Source: Scalesia atractyloides (taxonomy: Eukaryota > Streptophyta > Magnoliopsida > Asterales > Asteraceae). From it: a stretch of DNA of 64,000 nt. The stretch is taken from NCBI GenBank assembly GCA_947069175.1, contig CAMTDV010000013.1:33617725-33681724 (forward strand), in the 5' to 3' direction. Below the pieces are notes generated by a model. The model was not told the DNA's origin and did no database searches. It worked only from the letters and a program-made list of their open reading frames with translations. The position numbers and the translations under genes are program-made. Every line of letters begins with the position of its first letter. Position 1 is the stretch's first letter. Shown piece by piece: positions 1 through 10,664 of this stretch.

Positions 1-1860
1 AGTTAAGTCAAGTTCAACAAAACCAGCTGACAGGTCATCTTAAGAGTTAACAAATTCGAAAGGTTCAAAACAGTTTAAAATATAAATCATTTGAAAGGTT
101 CAATCATTGACAGGTTTAAACACAGTGCAAAGGTTCAACTATTTGAAAGGGTTCAAGATAGTTCAAAAGGTCGACTTTAGAATCCGGATTCGAAATGGTT
201 CAATAGGAATCCGGATGAACCTTTCATCACTCCGAATGAACATCATCCGAGATGAAATCCGAGTTCATTCAATTCGGTTGAATATCCATCCGAAATGAAA
301 TCCGAAATACCAGCTAATTTGAAGAACAATACGAAATGCTATCCGAAATGCATGAATATTTGAAGATTATTATTTAATTTCACAAGTAAGAAGCATTTTA
401 TACCTAATTCGATGAAATTTAAGATGAAATCCGAAATAAAGATGAACAGTGAATTTGGAAGATGAACAGAGGAATTTAGAAAATTTTTGTGAATGATCCG
501 AAATGTAACTCTGATTCATTTATATACTATTCTGGAATGGGCTTGGGCCTAAAACCTTTGGGCCTAAGTCAATCTGGATTCCATCATCCGAGATTAACAA
601 ACAATCCGGATTGGGCTTATGTTGGGCCCAATCTGGAATAGTGAATTGTCTGTGGGCCTATTCGAAAAGGGTTTGAAAGCCCAATCCGGAACATTAACTT
701 GTTAGTGGGCCTATCTGGAAAGAGTTTGAAAGCCCAATCCGGAACAGTACTACCATTATCCCAAACTTTTTCAATTTCAAGACTTTCAAAAATTTTATTG
801 GATTGGCCCAATTCCAAAACTTAGCAGGCCAATCCAATATCCCTTGACAGAAAACATCTAACCAAAAATCAACAATTTAACTAACCAAGCATCCAACCAC
901 TCTTTACCAATAACAAAAGCAAGTAAAATATTTAAACAAAAACACATACATAGCCTTGCTATGGGATCAAATCGTTTTTAAGTCGACTAAGGAACATTTT
1001 TCAGTGTGAGCTGGGTCAGACTGGTCTAAGCAATTGCCAATATACTTGTCCATTTAAACCTAAAGCTCAACCTTCTAGTTCTAGCTTTATGATATGCTTA
1101 AGGTAGTATTATACTATGATACCCTGTGTATCCATACCATGACATACCCCCATGATCAAGGTAAGCACAACGATTCATCGTAGCAGGTGAGTATACTGAG
1201 ATCATCATTTATCTTTTACAACATCAGACTATTGGTGAACAGGTCAGTACTTTTGTACAGCAGAGTGACCAATAGTATCTGACGAGGGTTAGGCAGATAC
1301 CTTAAGTGGTATGTTTGAATTCCTGGAATATTCTCAGAATGAGAGTTCCTTCCTTTTAAGGTTTTGGACCTTCTATTTTGGCTCTTTTAAAGATATTCTG
1401 ACTGTGCCCAGGTTGGCATATAATCTGGATGCAACAGAAGGGCAGCCGAGATATCCCCGGATGACCAACAACATAAAGACCCGAAACCTCAGGCGTTGGA
1501 TCCCTATCAACGCAGGATTTAAGACCATGAAATCATAGCCTATAGTGTGTGACCCACTGAATATATAGTTCTTCATGTTTATATCATTTGGCTTACACTA
1601 TCCGGTTGAGATCTAGACCTATCAACATATCACCTTCGATCCAAGTCTTTCCCGCTACAACACCTTACATGTGTTAGTCAAAGCCTTCGTCACAAGAAAA
1701 TATTTCATTTCCCAATCATTGCAAAAACTGTTTGAAACTATTTTTGTTGTTTTCTGAATTTTTAATGTTTTTTTAAGATTTCTCCTCCTAAATTTGTGCA
1801 TACATATGAACAAATTTACGAGGCAAACACAAATAAAAGAAGGAACAAAAACTAAACAGA
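1..1860 (-). other. Non-coding 3' region of copia C1
   Basis: No coding homology was seen on either strand; the short ORFs here look accidental. Bases 1-560 are built on degenerate words such as TCCGAAAT and TCCGGAT, the same vocabulary as the C1 leader at 9,240-9,760, in the same orientation. Bases 540-830 repeat TGGGCC/GGGCTTG words. Bases 960-1,860 are ordinary non-repetitive sequence between this part and the end of RNase H. Best read as an unusually long 3' untranslated region of C1, or as a flanking region reached after truncation. Confidence 0.45.
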
Positions 1861-1869
1861 AAAGATAGT

Positions 1870-2579
1870 GGATGCTCAGTTAGAAAAACAATCATTTTGA
1901 GAAGATCCACAAGTACTTGAAATCGTGCGTTGCTATCGGGTTTCATGAACAAATCCGCAACGTTTGCATCGTTGTGGATTTGCTCAAGTTTAACGAGACT
2001 CTTTTCATAGCAATAACAAATAAAATGAACTTTGATATTTATGTGCTTGGTTTTAGAGTGAAAAACAGGGTTTTGACAATTTGGATAACAACATCATTAT
2101 AATAATAAATTGTTGTGTTTAGATAAGTCAAACCGTAATCCGCAAGCTGGTGTTGCATCCATAAAACCTGGGAGCAACAAGCTGATGTTGCAACATATTC
2201 TGCTTCCGTTGTAGAAACGAAACCGTCTGCTGCTTCTTGCATTGCCAAGAGATTAATCTATCTCCCAAGAATTGCCATCCAGCTGAAGTTGAGCGTATAT
2301 CCCTGACTGTACCTCCAAGATTACTGTCAGAGAAAGTATACAATTCAAATTCAGAATTTTTAGGATACCAGAGGCCCAGTGATGGTGCCCCTTTGATATA
2401 CCTAAAGATTCTTTTAACAGCATGTAAATGAGAGAGTTTAGGAGTAGCCTGATATCGAGCACACTGGCAAACGACAAACATGATATCTGGCCGACTTGCA
2501 TGAGATACATGAGTGAGCCAATCATAGACCGGTACATGGTTGGATTAACAGGCGTTCCTTCAGCGTCTTCATTTAACAA
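1870..2579 (-). pseudogene. Copia C1 RNase H domain, frameshifted
   Basis: Three overlapping minus-strand frames together give the C-terminal part of a copia polyprotein. A chain beginning VNPTMYRSMIGSLMYL (the connection after reverse transcriptase) leads to a DSNLGGTVRDIRSTSAG block and then STTEAEYVATSACCSQ, the acidic-residue core of copia RNase H. It continues in another frame through TKHINIKVHF to a tail ending near 1,870. RNase H removes the RNA strand during reverse transcription. At least three frame changes are needed to read it, so no intact enzyme can be made. It joins directly to the reverse transcriptase remnant upstream. Confidence 0.85.
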
Positions 2580-3268
2580 AGGCCGTTCAGCATAGGTGAA
2601 GTCATAGGCTTTGAATCTATAAGCTTGAATTTGGTAAGAACGTCATTGACATATTTTCCTTGATGGATCAAGATTCCTTGTGGGCTTTGACGAACTTGAA
2701 GTCCCAAAAACATAGTCATCTCCCCCTGTGAGCTCATCTCAAATTTCTTCTTCATGACCTCTTCAAATTCCCGACACAGACCATCATCCGTAGAACCAAA
2801 AATAATATCATCGACATAAATTTGAACAAGAATGATGTCCTTGTCAACACATTTGATGCAATCCATAAAAATCTCTGTTAGGGTTGCGTACCACGCGCGA
2901 GGTGCTTGATGCAATCCATACAAAGCTTTGTCCAATTTGTACGCATAATCTGGCTTGTCAGGATCAGTGAAACCCGGTGGTTGTGCCACGTATATCTCCT
3001 CTTTCACCATGCCATAGAGAAAAACAGTCTTAACATCCATTTGATAGACGGTGAAGTCCATGTAAGATGCATATGCCAAGAAAATGCGAATAGCCTCCAA
3101 TCTATCTACCGGTGCATAAACCTCATCATAGTCCAACCCTTCGATCTGGCGGAAACACTGAACAACTAGTCGAGCTTTATTCCTCACAATAACCCTAGTG
3201 CCATTCTGTTTATTGCGAAATGCCCAATGAGTTCCAAGAGCACACGTTTCTTGAGGAAGCTTCACCAA
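2573..3268 (-). pseudogene. Copia C1 reverse transcriptase domain
   Basis: This is the longest open stretch of C1 pol (231 codons). It has the copia reverse transcriptase landmarks: HWAFRNKQNGTRVIVRNKAR near the start, the MDVKTVFLYG block (normally DVKTAFLNG), LYGLHQAPRAWY, and the catalytic YVDDIIFGS motif. It would copy element RNA into DNA in cytoplasmic particles. The frame is open here, but integrase upstream and RNase H downstream lie in other frames, so the polyprotein is broken. Overlap with the flanking frames is only a few bases, which is typical of single-base indels in one ancestral ORF. Confidence 0.9.
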
Positions 3269-4216
3269 TTGCCATACCCCAAGTTTCTAAAACTGATTAA
3301 GTTCTTCATGCATAGCGTCAACCCAGCCTGGTTCTTGCAAAGCAACATCAACGCTTTTAGGTTCAATTTGTGAGATAAAACAAGAGTAAAGGCAAGTATT
3401 GATATCTCCTGATTGACTGCGAGTTCGAACTGCAACAGTAACAGGACCAATAACATTTTCAATTGGATGATCGTGCTGTAGACGCTATGGTATAGGCGTA
3501 GCAGGGACAAGGAGATCTGATTGCAAGTTTGTAACACTCTGTGAGGCAACTCCAGATGGCTCCCCCTCATTAGTTGCACTAGTGGGAATGTTGACTGATG
3601 AATCAATAGAACAGTCTGGTGGTGTAGGCTCAGGAAACAGAGATGAGCCTAAGACATTAGGAGGTGTAGGCCCTTCATTTGCCACAGGAGGTTCTGTGTT
3701 TGGAGCCTCAACTTCAGGGGAACCATCCTGAGGGATCTGTTCAGAAGCAGTTTCCTGATTCTACGATACTGGTAGAGGTGTAGATATAGCTTCATTGAAT
3801 CCAGGTGGATCCACACTCAGCTGCTTGAAAGACACTTGCAGCTGTTCAGCATCGACATCATCCTCAGTTAAGATAGGCATCGTTGGGAGGTCAGAAGTTT
3901 TGCCTGTACCTGCAGTCACATTAGAAGGGACATCAACATATTTAAACAAAGATGAATAATCATAGAGCCAGTCAGGATCAATGCGTGCGTCCTTAGGATT
4001 CTCCTCCAGCCAACCCACATTGTAGGTTTCAACTACCATTTTCTTGATCTTGTTATAGACATGATAGGAAGTATTGTTAGAGTATCCGACGAAAATGCAT
4101 GGATCCCCATGATTCAATTTTTCTTTAGCATCCATGAGTAGAAGAACACAAGGGCATCTAAACTTGCGGAAATGCTTGACCGAAGGTTTGCGACCTTCAA
4201 CCACTTCGTACGTCAT
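3262..4216 (-). pseudogene. Copia C1 integrase C-terminal and hinge region
   Basis: Frames at 4,216-3,761, 3,685-3,485 and 3,606-3,262 cover the stretch between the integrase core and reverse transcriptase. The first contains the copia integrase C-terminal motif HFRKFRCPCVLL, then GDPCIFVGYSNN and YHVYNKIKKMVVETYNV, which is the usual sequence after the catalytic core. The rest is a Pro/Ser/Glu-rich hinge of low conservation, followed by a short conserved lead-in to reverse transcriptase around 3,300. There are several frame breaks. Confidence 0.75.
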
Positions 4217-4755
4217 TTTAATGTTCCTTTGTTGATTAGGGCATGATTCTGAATATAACAGACGGTATTGACTACTTCTGCCCAGAAAATGAGAGGTAGT
4301 TCGGATTCGACCAACATAGTACGCGCAGCTTTAATTAGTGTTCGGTTTCTGCGTTCTGCAACCCCATTGTGTTGAGGAGTTCTGGTTGCACTGAATAGTC
4401 GATCAATACCCTTGGAGGAGCAGAAAGAATTTAAGGTAGCGTTCTTAAACTCTCTTCCATTATCACAACGAATAGCCTTCATGGTGGTATCTGCCTGGTT
4501 TTCCATAAGTGTGATAAACTGTTTAACTAACTCAGCGGTTTCACTCTTTTGTGCCAGAAAAAAGACCCAAGTGAATCGTGAGTAGTCATCAATGATAACC
4601 AGACAGTATGCCTTCCCGCCAATGCTCAGAATATATGTCGGGCCAAAAAGGTCCATATGAAGCAATTCTAAGACTTTTGACGTGGAGGGTGCGGGTTTAG
4701 ACTTGTGCGGCAGTCGATGTTGTTTCCCACGGTGCACACGATTCACACTTTTCAA
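4213..4755 (-). pseudogene. Copia C1 integrase catalytic core (rve)
   Basis: This 180-codon open frame carries the complete D,D-E core of a copia integrase: LLHMDLFGP (first Asp), IRCDNGREFKN (second Asp) and HNGVAERRNRTLIKAARTML (Glu). YSRFTWVFFL lies between them, as expected. Integrase inserts the cDNA into the host genome. The domain looks sequence-intact, but its N-terminal zinc-binding part is split off into another frame and downstream domains are shifted. Confidence 0.92.
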
Positions 4756-4965
4756 TCTGCATAAAATCCCAATCTGGTAGATCTCTGACTAAACCACCTT
4801 TTGCAAGTCTTTTAAGTTCTTCATGTTGATATGTCCGAGTCGACTGTGCCATAACATTGCATCGTGCTCAGAAGTCGACGAGAACAGGCAGGTAAGCTTG
4901 TCGGTTGGGGCTTTGTTCATGTCGATGACATATGCATTTCCTTTTCGTGCAGATTTGAGAAGAAT

Positions 4966-5560
4966 TCATTCATCCAGAATGATGAGGCCTGGTTTCAGTA
5001 CATAACACCCTTTCTTGGTAAAGAGAACATCCAAATGATTATCACAGAGCTGAGACACACTCAAGAGACTATGCTTCAACTCTGGAACATAATTCACATT
5101 CTTGAAACTAAGAGCTCCATTGCACTTTGTTCCTCTCATAGTGATCTTTCCTGTTTCACCACCTGCGAAGGAGATAAACCCGCCATCGAAAAACTGAATG
5201 TCATTCAACTGCGAGATGTCCCCTGACATGTGCCTGGAAACAACCACTGTCGATATACCAGAGTCTGACGAGAGTCCGCCAGAGTTGTTCATGCACATTT
5301 CAAAGGTTTTAGTTAAAAACTGCAACCCATGCCATTGACGATCTTGGCATGCCATGTGCATCAACATAAGTAACCTCATGGAAAATTATATTAGTTGAGG
5401 ATGAGGTCGATGATGCTTTTGATTTGTTTATTTTGGGGCAGAAGACTGGATCTTGGTCAAGATCTTAGGCCTCCAGGTTAGCGAGTCAGACTTCTGCACA
5501 GTTTTTGGAGTGCTAGAAGGATTCAGAGAACCTGAAGGTCTTAGAGATTTGTGAGTTTGT
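4966..5560 (-). pseudogene. Copia C1 protease remnant and GAG-pre-integrase
   Basis: The 137-codon frame at 5,379-4,966 contains SRHMSGD, the signature just after the aspartic protease active site. It continues with NVNYVPELKHSLLSVSQLCD and GCYVLKPG, the usual copia stretch leading to GAG-pre-integrase. The active-site region reads DSGISTVVVSRHMSG, so the normal spacing between DSG and SRHMSG is altered, probably by a small insertion. Bases 5,380-5,560 hold only short degenerate pieces. Confidence 0.75.
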
Positions 5561-6305
5561 CTCTTGGCCATGTTCTAGTCTTGATCAGAAGGCTTAGCCA
5601 TAGCAAATCGAGCCTGATATAGGCGATTAGGCATAGCTTCTGATATTTTAAGAATAATGCTTTGAAAGGTATAAATCCTTTTTGACAATTTCGTGCAATA
5701 TACCCGGGAAATCCACAGTTGAAACAGGTCTACCTCTTCTGGAAGAAAACAGTCCGTTCAGCTTGGGAAATTCTAGGCAATTTGTCTGTCAGTTTCTTGC
5801 TTTCTGGTACTGATTACTGGTGCAAGGATTTGGTCTTGGCTATTGCCTGAGCACAACCATCAGCACACTTGTAAGTTTTATGATTTGAATTAGATAATTT
5901 GGAGTTGGTAGACTTAGGCACCATTTTAACTGATTCCTGTTCAGCTTGTTGTTTAACAGATTCAGTTTAGGACTGCTGAGTCAATTTCTCAGAATGAGGA
6001 ACTGACTCAGTAGTCGCCTTTTCATTTTTCTGAGACGCCTGTTTGGTTTTCTTCTTTTTGGATCATACTTGTTCTCCGTTTCTTATTATTAGTTTTCAAA
6101 CCATTTTGCGTGGCGGATTCTGCAGAGGAGACGGGTGGTTCAGTAAGGACATGCTTTTCTTACATGCCAGAAGATGAGCTTGAAGCATTAAAAGTAGGAG
6201 CAATCTCTAAATTTTGGAAAGTTTGAGATTCTGATTAAGATTCATTTTTCAAAATTTTTATCTGAATTAGCAGGAAGAGAATGCTCATTTTCTGTCATTT
6301 CAGAA
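5561..6305 (-). other. Degenerate gag/protease junction of C1
   Basis: No long ORF is present. Short minus-strand pieces are rich in Lys, Ser and Gln. One contains a CCHC-like remnant near 5,700 (revealed by the coding for a Cys-Gly-Phe-Pro type stretch), so this is probably the decayed end of gag running into protease. Nothing else was recognised. Confidence 0.4.
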
Positions 6306-9197
6306 TCAGTCCATCATTCTGTGTGAAAAAGCTGAATTGTCCGATTCGTATAGTACTAAGCCAGCGCCAATCTTCACAGGTTCAGTTGGTTGGTTGATTT
6401 CCTCACTGTCAACCCTGGGATTACCATCAACAGACGGTACTTCCTGAGAAGAACTTCCAGTCTCTGCAGTAGGAACTGAGGAAACCGTATCATCTATCGA
6501 TGATGTACCTATAGCAAAATTTATGTTTTCATCACAAGAGTTATCACATTTATTATCAGCATTAGATGAAAAACCAGAATTAAAAATGTCTACGTTATCA
6601 ACACAACCAACACTGTCTAAGAATTTAAATTGTTCTGCAAGAAATTGATTCAAAATGTCAAAAGCAGGTTTATAAAAATCATAATCAGCAGCTGAATTGT
6701 CTGTATTTGAATTCAGACAATCTTCTTGATCACCATCTGTAATATCCTCAACTAATATTTCTTCTGCACATGAGGTAGAAACGCTAGTAGCGTTCCCTTA
6801 GTCAGTTTCAGTTTCAGAAGGATTTTCAATTTTTGATTCTATGGGTGATGTTGCTGCCTCATCCTTAGGCGTCATTTCCTCTAAATCATCTGAACTACAA
6901 GAGGGATGGTCACCAGATTCGTGTGAAAATGGTGTGGAAGTGAAGAAAACATCATCCTTCTTGAGTTTAGTTGGCTTGAGAACTTTGGGTAATAGGGCTT
7001 CCACAGTTTTGAAAGATAATTTGATAGTTTACGATACATCATATTTTCTTCATTTTCTAGTTCAGCCTCAGATTCAGGCATTCTTGTATAGTTATGATTA
7101 TATGGTGGAGGAGCCCTATTATACCCAAGACCTTTTGTATAATTTTTCTGATAATTAAGCTGTAGATCACACAAGTCCTTGACCAGCTTGCTGGAAGTTT
7201 CAAATTTCTTAATATTTATTTCATTTTCTTGAAACTTCTTTGTCAAGGAATTTAGCTTGGCTAAGGCTGCTTGAAGTTCTACATCCTTTACAGCTAATTT
7301 TGGCTTATAGTCGTATACCCAACATTGTTGTTGGTTCAAGTCAAGCTTTAGCTGAGCTATATCTTGTTTTTGAGCTTGACCTTTTCCATAAGAAGCTTGT
7401 TCTTATGTTTAAAGGCGATGTTCGGTGATGCAGCTTGTTGATATTCAGCTACAAGAGTTGAATTATGGGCGCGCATTTATGATAATTTAAACCGACAACT
7501 ATTTGAATAGAGAATTCGATTTACCGTTTGGAAAGGTCAGGTGTCTCAGTTGTCTGTGCCATCATGCAGTGATTGCTGTTCTTAGAAAGATTCAAAGTTT
7601 CCATCTGAGCTGTTACATCTGCCCAGTTGAATCCTTCATGTTGTTGTGCCACCAAGGATGTTGATTTGCCGCTAGAGCTACTCGGGGGACTTGAAGCAGA
7701 TTTTGAAGGAGAGACTGGCACCAGCTGTCTGTCACTACTCTGTATGTCTGTAACTCTAGATGAAACAAATCCAGACGGTGGCTTCTTGTAATCTCGAGCA
7801 AAGTGTCCTGGTTCATGACATCTATAGCATCTGAGCTTATCTTTTGTCAATCCAGTCTTCGATTTGACAATGGTTGCCTCCCGTACTTCTTTTGAAATTT
7901 TTGACGCGGAAAACAGCCATTGCAAGATTCTAGGACACGTCAATCTCGTCCAAATCCTCCTCCATTATTTGATGTATTTCAGTTGGAAGAATAGATGGGG
8001 GAGTCAGGTCACCTGCTAAGAAGGCATTTAAACTGTTAATCATTGAGGCAGCTATGGCCAATTTCTCTTTATTCTCTTTAGTAAGAAAAGCAGAATTGGA
8101 CACAGCTTGAGCAGGAGCCGGTGCAGGAGCAACAGATTGAGGAATGCCGCCTTGTTGAGCTGTAGCAGGAATAGCGGGACTTTACACCATGTTAGGATAC
8201 TGAGCATGATATTGTGTCTGAACCTGCACTGCAGAAATCATAGTAGGAGTCTGAGATTGAAGACCATAGACATACTGGGTCTTCTGTGGAGAGGCGAGAG
8301 GACTGTACACCAAGTTTGAGCTACCTGGTGTGTGAGAACCTCCTTGCAAAGGGCTGTAAACAAGATTTTGAGACATTAACGCTGTGTTTTGCCCTCTAAT
8401 ACCAGCCTCCATCAGACTGCTTTGATGATTGATGTCTCAACGCTTATTATCTATCTCACAAGATTTAATAGTTGCAATCATTTCTGTGAGAGTGACATCG
8501 TTAAGATTCTTTTGTCTTCTTGATCATGCCAACATCAGCTTCCCAGCTCTTTGGTAACTAATTTAACAGCTGTCTGTTCATGGCACTGTTTGTAAGAGTG
8601 ATTTTGGCTGAAATCATCTAAGAAATGAGCTTCACATATCTTCAAATCTAGTTCTCAATGGTTTCCCCATAAATATGGTTAAACGAGCTGAACTGTTGAT
8701 TCAGCTGATTAACTCTGCTTGCCTTCATGTCAGTGTTTCCCTCATAAAGATTCTGCAATTCACTCCACACTTCTTTAGCTGTCTTGCAATTTCTGACAGC
8801 TATTGAAATGTTAGGTCCGAGTTCCATTGTTAGAACAGCTGAAGCCTTTTCATCTTCTTCGATTATTTTCACATCTTCGGGAGTCCACAAATGACTTGGT
8901 TTAGGAATCTTTGTATCTGGATCTTCAGCAGTACTGTAAACGATTGTTTGTGGACCGTTCATAATGCATCTCCAACCCAGGCTCTTTGGCCTTGCAGTAC
9001 TGCTCAAATCTGAATTTCAATTCATAGTACTCATCTCCGTATAGCAGACGAGACACCTTGGTTGAAATGCCAATAACTTGATCTAGCTCTTGATGAAGGG
9101 CCAGAGTCTGTGATTGTAGTGCTGCCAAGGTGGCATTGGTCAAATCTTGAGCGGTCATATAACTGTTCATGATTGTTAACTTTATTAAAATTACCAA
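6306..9197 (-). pseudogene. Copia C1 gag with CCHC zinc knuckle and long acidic/coiled extension
   Basis: The gag frames run leftwards from about 9,197. The N-terminal part (TAQDLTNATLAALQSQ) is followed by the capsid-type segment at 9,007-8,648, with AKEVWSELQNLYEGN and VNQLNQQFSSFNHIYGETIEN, which is typical UBN2/copia gag. A Gln/Pro/Tyr-rich stretch lies at 8,412-8,182. A zinc knuckle CYRCHEPGHFARDYKK at 7,943-7,521 has Tyr in place of the last Cys. Next comes a helical Lys/Glu-rich region with heptad-like spacing (7,339-6,881) and an acidic Ser-rich tail down to 6,306. Gag forms the virus-like particle and packages RNA. The extension beyond the knuckle is long for a copia gag. Many stops and frameshifts are present. 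Confidence 0.8.
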
Positions 9198-9985
9198 GTA
9201 AATTAAATTAGAGTTAATTTTAAATTCTTATAATGAACAGTGATTCGAAAATGAGTCCGAGATAGACAGATCCGAGATGAGTCCGAGATAAACAGGTCCA
9301 GATGATCCGAGATAAACAGGTCCGAGATGGACAGATCGAGATGAGTCCGAGATAGACAGATCCGAGATGAGTACCGAAGAGAAATCCGGAAAGCGATCCG
9401 AGATGATAAGATCCGAATAGAAAACCGGATCCGTAATGAGAACTTGATCCGGAATAAAGGCTTGAACCAGAATACAGGCTTGATCCGGAATACAGGCTTG
9501 ATCCGGAATAAAGGCTTGATCCGGAATAAAGGCTGAGTCCGGAATAGAAGACTTATCCGGAATGAGAGTCCGTATCCGAAAGTAACAATATTCCAAAATT
9601 CCTGCACAGATAAACACAAATAATTTTCAAATAGTAATCCTTATCTGAAACCCGAGTAATCCGGATAAGGTTGTTGAAGATGTTGATGAACAGTAGTCCA
9701 GGATCAATCCGAGATGGATGATCTTCTTCGTGTTCTTCGGCATCTTCAACTAAGCCCAATCCGAAATACTTGAATCATCTTCGAGTTCTTCGGAACAGTA
9801 GCAATGTGGGATGGAAACAACAGTAATCTTCAACTCTGAACAGTTTCTTCAACTCGGAACATTTCTTCAACTCTGAACAGTAACTAGAATCTTCAACAGT
9901 AACAATCCGGGTTGTACAGTAACGATTTTTCAATTCTGAACAGTTCTTCGATCTGCGATACCTAGAGCCTGTATTGTACAGCAGA
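9198..9985 (-). other. Leader (5' untranslated region) of copia C1
   Basis: This stretch lies between the primer-binding site and the first gag codons on the minus strand. It is dominated by words such as TCCGAGATGAG, GATAGACAGATCCGAG and GATCCGGAATA in long degenerate arrays. The apparent ORFs on both frames (runs of IPDQAF- or FRIKP-type repeats) are by-products of an 18-bp period, a multiple of three, and are not credible proteins. Confidence 0.6.
9428..9560. repeat. 18-bp tandem repeat in C1 leader
   Basis: At least six copies of an 18-bp unit close to TTGATCCGGAATAMAGGC follow one another with few changes. The repeat contains the palindrome TCCGGA. It lies within the leader RNA of C1, a region where retroelements often keep packaging and dimerisation signals; such a role is speculative. 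Confidence 0.75.
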
Positions 9986-9996
9986 CTCTGATACCA
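9986..9996 (-). other. Primer-binding site of copia C1
   Basis: The minus strand reads TGGTATCAGAG, complementary to the 3' end of plant initiator methionine tRNA, the usual primer of copia elements. It sits two bases after the LTR end, where it should be. It fixes the orientation of C1 as minus. Confidence 0.9.
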
Positions 9997-9998
9997 AT

Positions 9999-10298
9999 TG
10001 TAAGTCCAGTTGATCGGATCTAACAGGTATCATAAGACTAATCGATTTCGGAAATAAAGATTAGAATGAAGAACAATTCTTGAATCAAAGCAACTTGCAT
10101 ACACCAGAATAGTGTCTGATACAAGTTTTTCAATAATAACTGACTAGCCCAAAGAACTTGACCTAATACATGTATTTATACTAATTATATAGCCCACAAG
10201 TTACAACCCTAGGCCCAAGAGGCACTAGGAAGCCCAAAACCCTTTAACTTAGCCCAAATGTAGCACTAATGTGTAAACCTTCAGTTATAAGCCCAACA
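9999..10298 (-). mobile_element. 5' LTR of copia C1 (about 300 bp)
   Basis: On the minus strand the LTR starts TGTTGGGCTTATAAC and ends GGACTTACA, giving TG...CA ends with short inverted termini, immediately next to the primer-binding site. A TATA box (TATAAATA, near 10,170-10,185 on the minus strand) is placed as in an LTR promoter. Several TGGGCY words lie upstream of it. The outer end (10,298) is inferred from the TG terminus and from the open frame that starts directly beyond it; there is no second LTR in the window to compare. Confidence 0.7.
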
Positions 10299-10629
10299 TG
10301 TATATATTTTGAAGCTAAGTACAATCAGATTGAGATGGATGAAGCTAGGGAGAGAGCGGCTGAAAGGGCTAGAAGGACTGAAGTTGAAGTTGCATCAGCA
10401 GGAGAAGGCAAAGAAAAGATTGATGAGGTTCCAATTATTACACCCGAGCCAGAAAAAGAATCAGAACAATTGGTTAACTATGTTCTTATAGGTGACGTTA
10501 TTGATATTCCTTATCATTTTGAAATAAAGAAAAAGTCGCAGAAAGAACAAGAGGTTGAGAAAGAAACCGAGGAGGATGATAAAGAGAATGATGAGGAAGT
10601 AGATGTTGATGGTGATGATGATAATGATA

Positions 10630-10664
<35 letters not shown>

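Larger units (their letters stand above)
1..10298 (-). mobile_element. Ty1/copia retrotransposon C1, minus strand, 3' LTR outside window
   Basis: Read on the minus strand from the right, the order is LTR, primer-binding site, long leader, gag with a CCHC zinc knuckle, protease remnant, GAG-pre-integrase, integrase, reverse transcriptase and RNase H. That order (integrase before reverse transcriptase) defines Ty1/copia. Reading frames are broken by many stops and frameshifts, so the copy is defective. The expected second LTR is not found between the end of RNase H (about 1,870) and base 1, so the element either has more than 1.8 kb of 3' non-coding sequence or is truncated. At its right edge it abuts an open reading frame that begins abruptly, which suggests that C1 inserted into the neighbouring acidic-ORF element. 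No target duplication can be checked because the left end is missing. Confidence 0.85.

Noticed and set aside
107..298. 63-codon plus-strand ORF
   Set aside because: It is made of the degenerate TCCGAAAT-type repeat words of the C1 3' region and has no coding signature.
1311..1576. ORFs on both strands of the C1 3' region
   Set aside because: Overlapping in both senses, no homology, and located in non-coding sequence downstream of pol.
9203..9619. Two long overlapping minus-strand ORFs with IPDQAF and FRIKP repeats
   Set aside because: They result from the 18-bp period of the leader repeat; both frames are open at once and neither has a plausible start or homology.
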